From assembly GCA_963696625.1 (NCBI GenBank), contig CAVOKZ010000021.1:1-50721 (forward strand): a stretch of 50,721 nucleotides of DNA, given 5' to 3'. Origin of the DNA: JAWVFN01 sp963696625. Its GTDB lineage: Bacteria > Actinomycetota > Thermoleophilia > Solirubrobacterales > 70-9. Both the position numbers and the translations under genes were made by a program. Below, one piece after another: positions 34,050 through 42,778 of the stretch; position 1 is the stretch's first letter, and every line of letters begins with the position of its first letter. The notes under the pieces were generated by a model. It was not told the DNA's origin, did not search any database, and saw nothing but the letters and a program-made list of their open reading frames with translations.

Positions 34050-35337
34050 ATGAGCGCCTACCTGCACCGAATCCTCGACCGTGAGCTCGACGAGCTCTTT
34101 CCCGCGCTGTCAGCCTTGGCAATAGAAGGGCCCAAGGCCGTCGGCAAGACAGAGACGGCCGATCGCCGTGCGAACTCAACCGTCCGTCTCGACGAGGAGG
34201 CACAGCAGCAGATCGCCGAAGCCGATCCCAAGCGTCTCCTTGAGGGAGGGGGGCCGATTCTGCTCGACGAGTGGCAGCACGCGCCGCCGATCTGGAATGC
34301 CGTCAGACGCGCCGTGGATGACGGTGACCCGCCGGGCCCGTTCCTGCTCACCGGTTCCGCAGTCCCGCGCAACGGTGAGGCGGATCCCGAGCGCCACACG
34401 GGCGCCGGGCGAATCGACATACTGCGCATGCGTCCGATGACCCTGCCCGAACGTCTCCAGCAAGAGACGACGGTAAGCCTCGCCGGGCTCCTTGGTGACG
34501 AGCGAGCCGAGGTCGGCGGGAAGAGCGTTCTCGATCTCGAGGCCTATACGAACGAGATCATCAGCTCGGGCTTCCCGGCTATCCGTGAGCCTCTCAGGCC
34601 GGCCACTTAGGCGGCGCCTCAGCGGCTACACCGACAACATCGTCCAGAAGGACTTCGAGATCGAGCTGGGCGAGAAGGTCAGGCGTCCCGAGACCCTGAA
34701 GCGGTGGATGGCGGCCTACGCCGCCGCAACCGGCACGACGACGACGATGGAGAAGATCCGCAAGGCCGCTGTCCAAGACGGCTCTAACCCGTCTCGACCG
34801 ACAGTTGGGTCCTATCAGGAGGCCCTACGACGGCTCTACATTCTCGACCCGGTCCCCGGTTGGACCCCCAGCCTCAGCCGCCTCTCGAGGCTGAACCAGC
34901 AGGAGAAGCATCATCTCGCCGATCCCGCTCTCGCCGTCTCCCTGCTCGGCTTGACCAAGAAGCAGCTGCTCAAGGGCGAGGGCCCAGACAAGCTGATGCC
35001 CCGCGACGGAGCCTTCCTCGGCGCCCTGTTTGAGTCGCTCGCGACCCTCACGGTCAGGGTCTTCGCCCAGGCGGCTGACGCTGGAGTCTTCCACCTGCGC
35101 CAGCAGGAGGGTCGTCACGAGATCGATCTCATCGTCGAGAGGGAAGACGGCGACGTGCTCGCCATCGAGGTCAAGCTCTCGGGCAGGGTCGATGATCGTG
35201 ACGTCAAGCACCTGCACTGGCTGCGGAGCAAGATCGGCAAGCGCCTGCGGGACGCAATCGTGATCACAACCGGCGAGCACGCCTACCGACGCGACGACGG
35301 TGTAGCTGTCGTCCCGCTGGCTCTCTTCGGTCCCTAA
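34050..35337 (+). pseudogene. AAA ATPase with DUF4143 and PD-(D/E)XK region, frameshifted
   Basis: The first frame (34050-34610) has the AAA core: Walker A in AIEGPKAVGKTETA, Walker B in GPILLDEWQHAPP, and FLLTGSAVP. It ends early at TAG 34608-34610. The second frame continues from about 34595 (LSGYTDNIVQKDFEIELG) to 35337 through the DUF4143 region and a nuclease-like motif (EIDLIVERED then AIEVKLSG). A one-base gain or two-base loss near 34580-34605 would explain the break. These ATPases are often found in mobile or defence-like settings, and the function is unknown. The upstream AT-rich block suggests transfer. Translation as two pieces is possible. Confidence 0.75.
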
Positions 35338-35367
35338 CGCCGATCACGAGCGTGACAGCAAGCGATC

Positions 35368-36174
35368 TCACTTGAAGCGGCGCGCGTAGATCGCGCGCTC
35401 GATTCGGGCCGGCACCGGGCGCCAGGCCCAGAAGGTGCGGTAGGTGAGGCGGCCGAGGGGGGAGAGGTCGCTGCCGTGCGCGAGCTCTTTGGCGCGGGCG
35501 AAGAGCGCGGCGTGCTTGCGGCGCAGGGCGCGGTAGTTGGAGTGATAGTTGGCGCGGTCGGACTCGAGCATCGAGCTGTCGTGGCGGCGGTACTCGAGCA
35601 CGACCTCGTCGAGCTGGGCGGCGCGCCAGCCGTTCTCGACCATGCCCAGGACCAGATCCCAGTCCTCGTAGCCGTCGAGCGTGGTGTCGAAGCCGCCCGC
35701 CTGCTCGAAGGCCTCGCGGCGGACGAGCCCCATCCAGGCGATCGAGCGGTAGAGCAGCTTGTAGGGGTCGAAGCCGGGGAAGTCGATCTCCGCCGACCAG
35801 GCGCCGAAGTAGCGCAGGCGGCCGTAGGCGAAGCCGGCCTCGGGGTCGGCTTCGAGCGCCGCGCGCAGCTTCGCGAGTGCCCCCGGAGGCAGGCGGTCGT
35901 CGGCGTCGAGCATCAGCAGGAAGCGGGCCTCGGTCGCCGCCGCGCCCGCGTTGCGCGCGGCCGAGCGCCCCGCGTTTTCCTGCCTGATCACCTCGACCTC
36001 GTCTGGGAGACCGTCGAGCGCCGAGGCGGTTTCGGGCTCGGTCGAGCCGTCGTCGACGACGACGATCCGAGGCCGGCCGCCGTCCTGGTTGAGGGCGCTC
36101 GCAACCGCCTCGCCGACGTAGGCGCCGTGGTTGAAGCAGGGCACGATCACCGCGACATCGCTGAGCCCGGACAC
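35368..36174 (-). CDS. family 2 glycosyltransferase
   Basis: A 268-residue GT-A fold transferase, cytosolic or membrane-associated. The nucleotide-sugar region is VAVIVPCFNHGAYVGEAVAS with RIVVVDDGSTE. The metal DXD-like motif is LLMLDADDRLPPGAL at about 100, and the acceptor region has DGYEDWDLVLGMVENG (ED motif). GTG start at 36174. It begins the glycan cluster and is divergent from the UDP-sugar dehydrogenase at 36240. Donor and acceptor sugars cannot be told. Confidence 0.87.
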   Translation of the reverse strand: MSGLSDVAVIVPCFNHGAYVGEAVASALNQDGGRPRIVVVDDGSTEPETASALDGLPDEVEVIRQENAGRSAARNAGAAATEARFLLMLDADDRLPPGALAKLRAALEADPEAGFAYGRLRYFGAWSAEIDFPGFDPYKLLYRSIAWMGLVRREAFEQAGGFDTTLDGYEDWDLVLGMVENGWRAAQLDEVVLEYRRHDSSMLESDRANYHSNYRALRRKHAALFARAKELAHGSDLSPLGRLTYRTFWAWRPVPARIERAIYARRFK

Positions 36175-36239
36175 GCGGCGAGCATAGGGGTGGGCGGGGG
36201 TTCCCGGCTCGGAAAGGCCGTACCCCTAACCTTCCCCCC

Positions 36240-37493
36240 ATGTCCACCAAGGTCGGAATCATCGGCCTCGGCTACGTCGGGCTGCCGCTCGCGGTGGCCT
36301 TCGCCGAGGCGGGAGACGAGGTGATCGGGCTCGACGTCGACCCGCGCAAGGTCGAGGCGATCGGCCGCGGCGAGACCTACATCGAGGACGTCTCCTCCGA
36401 GCGCATCGCCGGCGCCGGCGACAGCCTGCGCGCGAGCGCCGACTACGAGGACCTCGCCGCCTGCGACGCGGTCCTGATCTGCGTGCCGACGCCGCTGACC
36501 CGCTCGCGCGAGCCCGACCTCACCTATCTGATCGACTCGGCGAGCTCGCTCGCCCGGGTGCTGCGGAAGGGCCAGCTGGTCGTGCTCGAGTCGACCACCT
36601 ACCCGGGCACCACGCGCGAGCGCCTCCAGCCGGTGCTCGAGGAGTCCGGCCTCGCCGCCGGGCGCGACTTCAACCTCGCCTTCTCGCCCGAGCGGATCGA
36701 CCCCGGCCGCACCGACCACACGATCCGCACGACCCCGAAGATCGTCGGCGGCCTGACCGAGGCCTGCACCGAGCGCGCCGCCGAGGTCTACGGCGAGATC
36801 TGCGACGAGATCGTCCGCGTCTCCGGCCCCGAGGCGGCCGAGCTGGCGAAGCTGCTCGAGAACATCTTCCGCTCGGTCAACATCGCGCTCGTCAACGAGC
36901 TGGCCGCACTCTCCGACCGCATGGGCATCGACGTCTGGGAGGTGATCGACGCCGCCGCGACCAAGCCGTTCGGGTTCATGCGCTTCGATCCCGGGCCCGG
37001 GATGGGCGGCCACTGCCTTCCGGTCGACCCCTTCTACCTCTCCTACAAGGCGCGCGAGCACGACTTCTACACCGAGTTCATCGAGCTCGCCGGAAAGGTC
37101 AACCAGAACCAGCCGCGCTACTGCGTCGAGCGGATCGAGCAGGCGCTCAACGAGGCCGGCAAGCCGGTCAAGGGCTCGCGCGTGCTGCTGCTCGGGGTCG
37201 CCTACAAGGGCGGCACCGGCGACACCCGCGAGTCGCCGGCGCTGAAGATCATCAAGCTGCTGCGCGAGATGGGCGCCGAGGTCGCCTACGCCGACCCGCA
37301 TGTGCCCGCGCTGCCCGAGTTCGAGCTCACCGCTTCCGAGCTCCCCGGCGAGCTCGGCCGCTGCGACATCGCCTGCGTGGTCACCGCCCACCCCGAGTTC
37401 GACTTCGAGCGGGTCGTCGCCGAGGCGCCGCTGGTGATCGATTTCCGCGGAGCGACCCGCGGGATCGAAGCCGCGAACCTGCTGCGCCTCTAG
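36240..37493 (+). CDS. UDP-sugar 6-dehydrogenase (UDP-GlcNAc/UDP-ManNAc type)
   Basis: A 417-residue enzyme that oxidises the C6 alcohol of a UDP-hexose to a uronic acid with two NAD+. The N-terminal NAD motif is KVGIIGLGYVGLPLAVAFAE. The catalytic cysteine is in GPGMGGHCLPVDPFYL (about residue 258). FSPERIDPGRTDH and LGVAYKGGTGDTRESPAL match the WbpA/WecC group more than UDP-glucose dehydrogenase (Ugd). It supplies an acidic sugar precursor for the nearby glycan genes. Exact sugar uncertain. Confidence 0.88.
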   Translation: MSTKVGIIGLGYVGLPLAVAFAEAGDEVIGLDVDPRKVEAIGRGETYIEDVSSERIAGAGDSLRASADYEDLAACDAVLICVPTPLTRSREPDLTYLIDSASSLARVLRKGQLVVLESTTYPGTTRERLQPVLEESGLAAGRDFNLAFSPERIDPGRTDHTIRTTPKIVGGLTEACTERAAEVYGEICDEIVRVSGPEAAELAKLLENIFRSVNIALVNELAALSDRMGIDVWEVIDAAATKPFGFMRFDPGPGMGGHCLPVDPFYLSYKAREHDFYTEFIELAGKVNQNQPRYCVERIEQALNEAGKPVKGSRVLLLGVAYKGGTGDTRESPALKIIKLLREMGAEVAYADPHVPALPEFELTASELPGELGRCDIACVVTAHPEFDFERVVAEAPLVIDFRGATRGIEAANLLRL

Positions 37494-37526
37494 CCAAGCC
37501 GGCGAGGCCGCTACGGTTCGCCGCTC

Positions 37527-38006
37527 GTGATTGCGGGCCGAGACCAGCGCAGCGGTGTCCGGATCTGGATGGCGCGTGCTTCGAGCGTCGCACCGGCCGG
37601 TTTCGTGCGCTGGGCGATCTCGGGCACGACCGTCGCAATCAGCTACGTCGGCGCAACGGCCCTGCTCTCGGGGCCTCTCGGGGTCGACATCCAGGTCGCG
37701 ATCCCGATCGCCTACGTCAGCGCCGCCGTTCTCCATTTCACGCTGCAGCGCTACTTCGTGTTTCATGACGCGGGTGCCTTCGCCCTGGCGATCCACCACC
37801 AGATCGGGCGCTATGTGGCGATCGGGCTGACGCAGTACGGGTTGACAGCCGTGACGACGGCGGCGCTGCCTGCCCTATTCGGGATCCCGGATCTTGTCGC
37901 GTACCTGCTCGCCACAGTGGCCTTCTCGGTGACGGCGTTCTTCGTGCTGCGTGGCGGTGTTTTTCAGCCGGCGCCCGTCGAGAGCCCGGCCGGGGATTCG
38001 CGCTGA
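37527..38006 (+). CDS. GtrA-family membrane protein
   Basis: About 159 residues (145 if the ATG at 37569 is used) with four hydrophobic segments: FVRWAISGTTVAISYVGA, VAIPIAYVSAAVLHFTLQRY, and two more towards the C-terminus. The GtrA signature is FTLQRYFVF near residue 72. Family members are thought to help flip polyprenyl-linked sugars across the membrane for surface polysaccharide. Its place beside sugar-nucleotide and glycosyltransferase genes supports that. The C-terminal tail is soluble. Confidence 0.8.
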   Translation: MIAGRDQRSGVRIWMARASSVAPAGFVRWAISGTTVAISYVGATALLSGPLGVDIQVAIPIAYVSAAVLHFTLQRYFVFHDAGAFALAIHHQIGRYVAIGLTQYGLTAVTTAALPALFGIPDLVAYLLATVAFSVTAFFVLRGGVFQPAPVESPAGDSR

Positions 38007-38067
38007 GCGATCGCTTTCTCCGGGCCTCGGCGTTCTGGAGACAGAGCCCGACGACCAAGGAGACGCG

Positions 38068-38088
38068 ATGACCCTGATCAAGCCGTGA
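38068..38088 (+). other. six-codon minigene with strong ribosome site
   Basis: ATG ACC CTG ATC AAG CCG TGA, preceded by AAGGAG six bases upstream. The initiation signal is better than that of the FkbM-like gene starting 57 bases downstream. It could be a leader peptide or the start of a deleted gene. The 138-base gap holds no other visible feature. Confidence 0.35.
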
Positions 38089-38144
38089 GCTGAGCGGGAA
38101 CGTGTCACGATGCGCGGCCTGGACGCGCGAGTGAACCCGGTCCG

Positions 38145-39059
38145 ATGACACCCAAGCCCGGTTTGAGGGAGCGGATGAGCGCGCTCAAGCCCGCGCGCCA
38201 CAGCGACCTCGACCCGCTCAAGATCCAGCTCGGCTGGCTCCAGAGCCGCACCGCGCGCGCCGCCGAGACCCTGCGCGACGCCGAGTTCAAGGTCTTCTCG
38301 CAGTTTGGCGAGGACGGGATCATCCAGTTCCTCACCGCGCGCGTGGAGATCGAGACCGACACATTCGTCGAGCTCGGAGTCGAGGACTACTCGGAGTCGA
38401 ACACCAGGTTCCTGCTGACCCAGGACAACTGGAGCGGCGCGATCATCGACGCCGGCGACGACCATCTCGAGTTCCTTCGCACCAGCGAGCTCGGCTGGCG
38501 CCACCAGATCAACGCGGTGCAGGCCTTCATCGCCGGCGACAACGTCAACGGGCTGATCTCCGGCGCGGGCATCGAGGGCGACATCGGCCTGCTCTCGATC
38601 GATCTCGACGGCAACGACTACTGGATCCTCGAGGCGATCGACGTCGTCTCGCCGCGGATCCTCGTCGCCGAGTACAACAGCGTCTTCGGGGCTGAGGCCG
38701 CGGTCACGATCCCGTACGACCCCGGGTTCAGGCGCCACGACGCCCACTACTCGGGCCTCTACTTCGGCGCCTCCCTGGCCGGCCTCGCGCGGCTCGCAGG
38801 CGAGAAGGGCTACGCGCTGGTCGGCTGCGGGTCGAGCGGCAACAACGCCTTCTTCGTCCGTCGCGACGTGCTCGGCGAGCTCGAGCCGCTCGAGCCGGCC
38901 GACGCCTACGTCGCGAGCAGGTTCCGCGAGTCGCGCGGCCCCGAGGGCGAGCTGACCCTGATCGGCGACCACGCCGAGCGCCGGCGCGTGATCGGCGCGA
39001 TGCCGCTCGTCGACCTGGAATCGGGCGCCAGGATCACGGTCTCGGACCTAGACGGTTGA
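38145..39059 (+). CDS. FkbM-like putative methyltransferase
   Basis: A 304-residue protein in the glycan cluster. SQFGEDGIIQFLTARV and DTFVELGVEDYSESNTRFLL resemble the start of FkbM-like SAM methyltransferases, with VELG in place of the usual glycine-rich loop. LLSIDLDGNDYWILEAID matches their D-x-x-G-x-[DE]-x-x-[VI]-L segment, followed by ILVAEYN. There is no membrane helix. It may O-methylate a sugar. The start (ATG 38145) lacks a good ribosome site. A 13-base-pair hairpin covers its stop codon. Family placement is tentative. Confidence 0.6.
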   Translation: MTPKPGLRERMSALKPARHSDLDPLKIQLGWLQSRTARAAETLRDAEFKVFSQFGEDGIIQFLTARVEIETDTFVELGVEDYSESNTRFLLTQDNWSGAIIDAGDDHLEFLRTSELGWRHQINAVQAFIAGDNVNGLISGAGIEGDIGLLSIDLDGNDYWILEAIDVVSPRILVAEYNSVFGAEAAVTIPYDPGFRRHDAHYSGLYFGASLAGLARLAGEKGYALVGCGSSGNNAFFVRRDVLGELEPLEPADAYVASRFRESRGPEGELTLIGDHAERRRVIGAMPLVDLESGARITVSDLDG

Positions 39060-39083
39060 TTCCAAATCCCTTTGGAATCAACC
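39054..39083. other. perfect 13-bp stem-loop over a stop codon
   Basis: GGTTGATTCCAAA, loop TCCC, then the exact complement. It spans the TGA of the FkbM-like gene (39057-39059) and lies 38 bases before gmd. It is unusually AT-rich for the region, with no T tract after it. It could be a processing, attenuation or dispersed-repeat element. Confidence 0.7.
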
Positions 39084-39120
39084 GGCGGCCCGAGGCCTTT
39101 CCTGCAACGATTCCGCCTCC

Positions 39121-40167
39121 ATGAATCCCGACAACACCGATAACTCGGCGGCCGAGTCGGCCGGCAAGAAGGCCCTGGTAACCGGGCTCTCGGGCCAGGA
39201 CGGGTCCTATCTGGCCGAGCTGCTGCTCGAAAAGGGCTACGAGGTCCACGGCATCATCCGCCGCTCCTCGAGCTTCAACACCGACCGGATCGAGCACCTC
39301 TACCACGACCCCCACGAGACCGGGGCGAAGCTCTTCTCCCACTACGGCGACCTGACCGACCCGGTGGCGCTCACCCGGCTGCTCGACGAGCTCCAGCCCG
39401 ACGAGATCTACAACCTCGGCGCCCAGAGCCACGTGCGCGTCTCGTTCGAGATCCCCGAGTACACGCTCGACGTGACCGGGGTCGGGACGCTGCGCCTGCT
39501 GGAGGCGATCCGCGAGGCGGGCGTGACCAAGACGCGCTTCTACCAGGCGTCCTCGTCGGAGATGTTCGGCGCCATGCCACCGCCGCAGAACGAGGAGACG
39601 CCCTTCCACCCCCGCAGCCCCTACGCCGTCGCCAAGGTGACCTCGTACTGGACCGCGGTCAACTACCGCGAGGCCTACGACATGTTCGCCGTCAACGGGA
39701 TCCTCTTCAACCACGAGTCGCCGCGGCGCGGAGAGACCTTCGTCACCCGCAAGATCACCCGCGCGGTGGCGAGGATCAAGGCCGGGCTCCAGGACAAGCT
39801 CTACCTCGGCAACCTCGATGCGACCCGCGACTGGGGCTATGCCAAGGAGTACGTCGAGGCCATGTGGCGGATGCTCCAGGCCGACGAGCCCGAGGACTTC
39901 GTGATCGCGACCGGCGAGACCCATTCGGTCCAGGAGTTCGTCGACGTCGCCTTCGCCCACGCCGGCCTCGAGCAGGGCGACCACGTCGAGATCGACCCCC
40001 GCTATTACCGCCCCTCGGAGGTCGACGCCCTGCTCGGCGACGCGAGCAAGGCCAAGCAGAAGCTCGGCTGGGAGCCGCAGGTCAAGTTCAAGGAGCTCGC
40101 CGAGCTGATGGTCGACGCGGACATCGAGGCCCTCTCCGATCAGATGGCGGGCAAGGTCACGCGTTGA
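39121..40167 (+). CDS. gmd: GDP-mannose 4,6-dehydratase
   Basis: A 348-residue SDR enzyme that turns GDP-D-mannose into GDP-4-keto-6-deoxy-D-mannose, the precursor of fucose, rhamnose and related deoxy sugars. The nucleotide motif is KALVTGLSGQDGSYLAELLL, followed by HGIIRRSSSFNTDRIEHLY. The catalytic Ser/Tyr/Lys set is visible in YQASSSEMFG and SPYAVAKVTSYW, and the ESPRRGETFVTRK segment is typical of Gmd. It also has the family's C-terminal RPSEVDALLGD. A 4-base overlap couples it to the next methyltransferase. Confidence 0.93.
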   Translation: MNPDNTDNSAAESAGKKALVTGLSGQDGSYLAELLLEKGYEVHGIIRRSSSFNTDRIEHLYHDPHETGAKLFSHYGDLTDPVALTRLLDELQPDEIYNLGAQSHVRVSFEIPEYTLDVTGVGTLRLLEAIREAGVTKTRFYQASSSEMFGAMPPPQNEETPFHPRSPYAVAKVTSYWTAVNYREAYDMFAVNGILFNHESPRRGETFVTRKITRAVARIKAGLQDKLYLGNLDATRDWGYAKEYVEAMWRMLQADEPEDFVIATGETHSVQEFVDVAFAHAGLEQGDHVEIDPRYYRPSEVDALLGDASKAKQKLGWEPQVKFKELAELMVDADIEALSDQMAGKVTR

Positions 40168-41072
40168 GCCCGGCGCTGAGCTACTGCAAGCTCTGCGAAC
40201 TCGAAGACTTCAGCTCGCCGGACCTCAGGGACACGATCCGCGACGTCAGCGTCGCCGGCGATCTGCCGGACGAGTACCCGCGCGGCGCCGAGCATCGCAA
40301 GCAGTGGGAGATCGCGATGACGGTCCGCGCGCTCGGCGAGCTGGGAGCGCTGGGCGACGACGCCGAGATCCTCGGGGTCGGAGCCGGGCGCGAGGCGACG
40401 ATCTTCTGGCTCACCAGGCATGTGCGCCGGGTCTTCGCGACCGACCTCTACGGCTCCCAGGACGCCTGGTCCGGCAAGGACTCGGGCGCCGGGATGCTGC
40501 TCAACCCGTCCGCGCCGCCGGGTTTCGACTGGAACCCGCGGCGCCTCGTCGTCCAGCACATGGACGCGCTCGACATGCACTACGAGGACTCCTCGTTCGA
40601 CGGGATCTTCTCCTCGGGGTCGATCGAGCATTTCGGCGAGCTCGAGGACATCCGCCGCAGCGTGGTCGAGATGCACCGCGTGCTGAAGCCGGGAGGCGTG
40701 GCGGCGCTGGCGACGGAGTTTCGGCTCGAGGGGGGCGACCGGATGCCCGGCACGCTGTTCTTCGACGAGCCGCAGTTGCGGAGCGTCCTGCTCGATGGCC
40801 TCGACTGGGAGCCCGCTTCCCCGCTCGACCTCAGCATCTCCGAGAGCACCAGGCGCAACGAGATCGACTTCGGCGCGCTGATCGCGTCGATGCCAAAGCC
40901 TCCCGCGCCGAGCCTGCGCACACGCCTCGGCTCGCTGATCGCGGGCGGTGGCCTGGCGACCCCACCGGGCGCCCCGGCGGCGGAGCCGGAGACGCCCTAT
41001 CCGCACATCGTCCTTCGTTACGGCGAGCACCTTTGGACGAGCGTTCACCTGGCCCTCATCAAACGGGCCTGA
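40164..41072 (+). CDS. class I SAM-dependent methyltransferase with N-terminal CxxC
   Basis: A 302-residue protein that starts at a TTG overlapping the gmd stop (TTGA), a tight coupling that decides the start. The SAM-binding loop is ILGVGAGREATIFWL, the acidic residue is in RRVFATDLYG, and the later motif is FDGIFSSGSIEHFG, with HRVLKPGGVAALATEF. The N-terminal YCKLCELEDF has a CxxC pair. It likely methylates the deoxyhexose or its glycan, but this is inferred from context. Confidence 0.8.
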   Translation: MSPALSYCKLCELEDFSSPDLRDTIRDVSVAGDLPDEYPRGAEHRKQWEIAMTVRALGELGALGDDAEILGVGAGREATIFWLTRHVRRVFATDLYGSQDAWSGKDSGAGMLLNPSAPPGFDWNPRRLVVQHMDALDMHYEDSSFDGIFSSGSIEHFGELEDIRRSVVEMHRVLKPGGVAALATEFRLEGGDRMPGTLFFDEPQLRSVLLDGLDWEPASPLDLSISESTRRNEIDFGALIASMPKPPAPSLRTRLGSLIAGGGLATPPGAPAAEPETPYPHIVLRYGEHLWTSVHLALIKRA

Positions 41073-41081
41073 AGCTTCGGG

Positions 41082-42743
41082 TCAGGCCGGCTTCGCGGGA
41101 ACGCGGCGCGAGGCGCGCCTTGCGATGCGCCGGCGCTGACGCATGCGGAGGGCCATGAGGATCAGGGCCAGGGCGCCCGCGGCAATCAGGGCAACCACGA
41201 TCGCCGAGGGGAGGCCGCTGCTGCCCTTGTTGTCCTTGCCGCCGGTGACGGCCGCGGCCTGCTTCCAGACGAGGCTCTTCTGGCCGGCGACGATCGCACG
41301 CAGCTGTTGCTTGCCCGCCAGGGGGAGCTTGGCGGTGAAGACGGCGCCCTTGGCGACGCGGAGCCGCTTCACCGCGATCCACCGGGAGCCCTGCCGGCGC
41401 TGGACCAGAAGCTTGCCCCTCGCCGGCGCCTTGCCCCAGGCGATCAGGGCCTTGGTGCTGATCCGCTCGGTGACGAAGGGGAACCTGAAGGCGGTGAGCG
41501 AGGGCTTGGGCCGGCCGTCCGCGAAGTAGACCCCGGACTGGAAGCCGGCGTGCACGTCCGGGCGCTCGGTCCCGTCATTGATCTGGAAGTTGATCGCGAC
41601 GCTGGCGCCGGCCTTCCAGAAGAGGTACAGCGACTGCTCGATCCAGCGGGCCTGCACCGCAAGGGGGGCGCCGACGGGGTTGGGCGGCTTGCTGTCCCAC
41701 CAGAACTCGGTCACCCAGACGGGATGCTTGCCGCGGAGTGTCGTGCGGGCCTTTTCGGCTCCACGCAGGACGCTGACGACGCGGGCGAGGTCGGGAGTTG
41801 AGGCGTCGTTCTTGCTCGGGCCGGACTGGAGGGGCCCCTTGCCGGTGTTGTCGATCGGATGGTGGGCGAAGACGTCGAACTTGACGGGTCCGGTGCAGCC
41901 GGGGCCCCGGACGTACCTGACGGTGGCCGGTTTCTTGCCCTTCTTCTTGACCTTGACCGGCTTGACGCAGAGCACCTGCTGCCAGAACTGGACCGGATGC
42001 GAGCGGGGAAGGCCATTCGGGAACGGGCCGCCCGGGTCGTCGCCGTACGGAGCCGTTGCACCGACGACGACCTGGACCCCGGGGTTGACGGACTTGATCG
42101 CGTCGTAGGCCGCGTTGAGCATGCTGCGGTAGATCGCCGCGCCGCTGTAGCCGTTGCCCTCGAACTGCGGGTTGAGCCAGTCGCTGCTGTTGGGCTCGTC
42201 CCAGACCTCGATCGCCTGGACGGCCGGGAGGCCCATGAAGGTGCCGGAGTAGCGGGTGGCGACCGCTTTGGCGAAGTCGGCGAGGTCGGCCGGATTCGGC
42301 TTCCACGTGTGGAGGGTGGCGTTGGCCGGACGGCCGGGTGCCTCGGCCCAGTCGGGGGCGTGGTTGACGCTGAGCAGGACCGTGAGGCCGTGGGCCTCGG
42401 CGGCGGTGACGGCCGAGTCGATTCCGGAGAAGTCGTAGGAGGCGCTGGCCGGGTTGGTTGGGTCCGGCGGCCGGGTGGGAGCGACCGCGGGCCACTCGAC
42501 GCCGAGGCGGACGATGCCGGCACCGGCCGCCACCGTCCGGTCGAGCCAGAGGTTGCGCTGGGGAATGTCGGCAGCGCCTTGGTACACGTCGGTGTCGGTG
42601 TCCGAGAAGCCGGTCGTCAGGCCGCGCGTGGCGGAAGCCCCGGCCGGCACCACCAGCGCCGTGAGCAGGGCGATGATCGCGATCGGGGCGATGCGCGGCG
42701 TCCTGCCGCGCCGCGATCGGTTTGATGTGCGATGCGCGGTCAC
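41082..42743 (-). CDS. exported, membrane-anchored clan GH-A glycoside hydrolase
   Basis: A 553-residue protein with an N-terminal signal (RIAPIAIIALLTALVVPAG) and a TIM-barrel catalytic domain at about 45-440. The acid/base Glu is E183 in AIEVWDEPNSSDW and the nucleophile Glu is E346 in PVWVTEFWWDS; this pair fits cellulase/xylosidase-like families (GH5 or GH39-type). A beta-sandwich-like stretch follows, then a Gly-rich linker and a C-terminal transmembrane helix with a basic tail (IVVALIAAGALALILMALRM). It would act outside the cell, attached to the membrane, perhaps trimming the glycan made by this cluster. GTG start at 42743. Confidence 0.8.
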   Translation of the reverse strand: MTAHRTSNRSRRGRTPRIAPIAIIALLTALVVPAGASATRGLTTGFSDTDTDVYQGAADIPQRNLWLDRTVAAGAGIVRLGVEWPAVAPTRPPDPTNPASASYDFSGIDSAVTAAEAHGLTVLLSVNHAPDWAEAPGRPANATLHTWKPNPADLADFAKAVATRYSGTFMGLPAVQAIEVWDEPNSSDWLNPQFEGNGYSGAAIYRSMLNAAYDAIKSVNPGVQVVVGATAPYGDDPGGPFPNGLPRSHPVQFWQQVLCVKPVKVKKKGKKPATVRYVRGPGCTGPVKFDVFAHHPIDNTGKGPLQSGPSKNDASTPDLARVVSVLRGAEKARTTLRGKHPVWVTEFWWDSKPPNPVGAPLAVQARWIEQSLYLFWKAGASVAINFQINDGTERPDVHAGFQSGVYFADGRPKPSLTAFRFPFVTERISTKALIAWGKAPARGKLLVQRRQGSRWIAVKRLRVAKGAVFTAKLPLAGKQQLRAIVAGQKSLVWKQAAAVTGGKDNKGSSGLPSAIVVALIAAGALALILMALRMRQRRRIARRASRRVPAKPA

Positions 42744-42778
42744 GATGAAGCCGGGACTGTAGCGAGGGCGCGGAGCGT

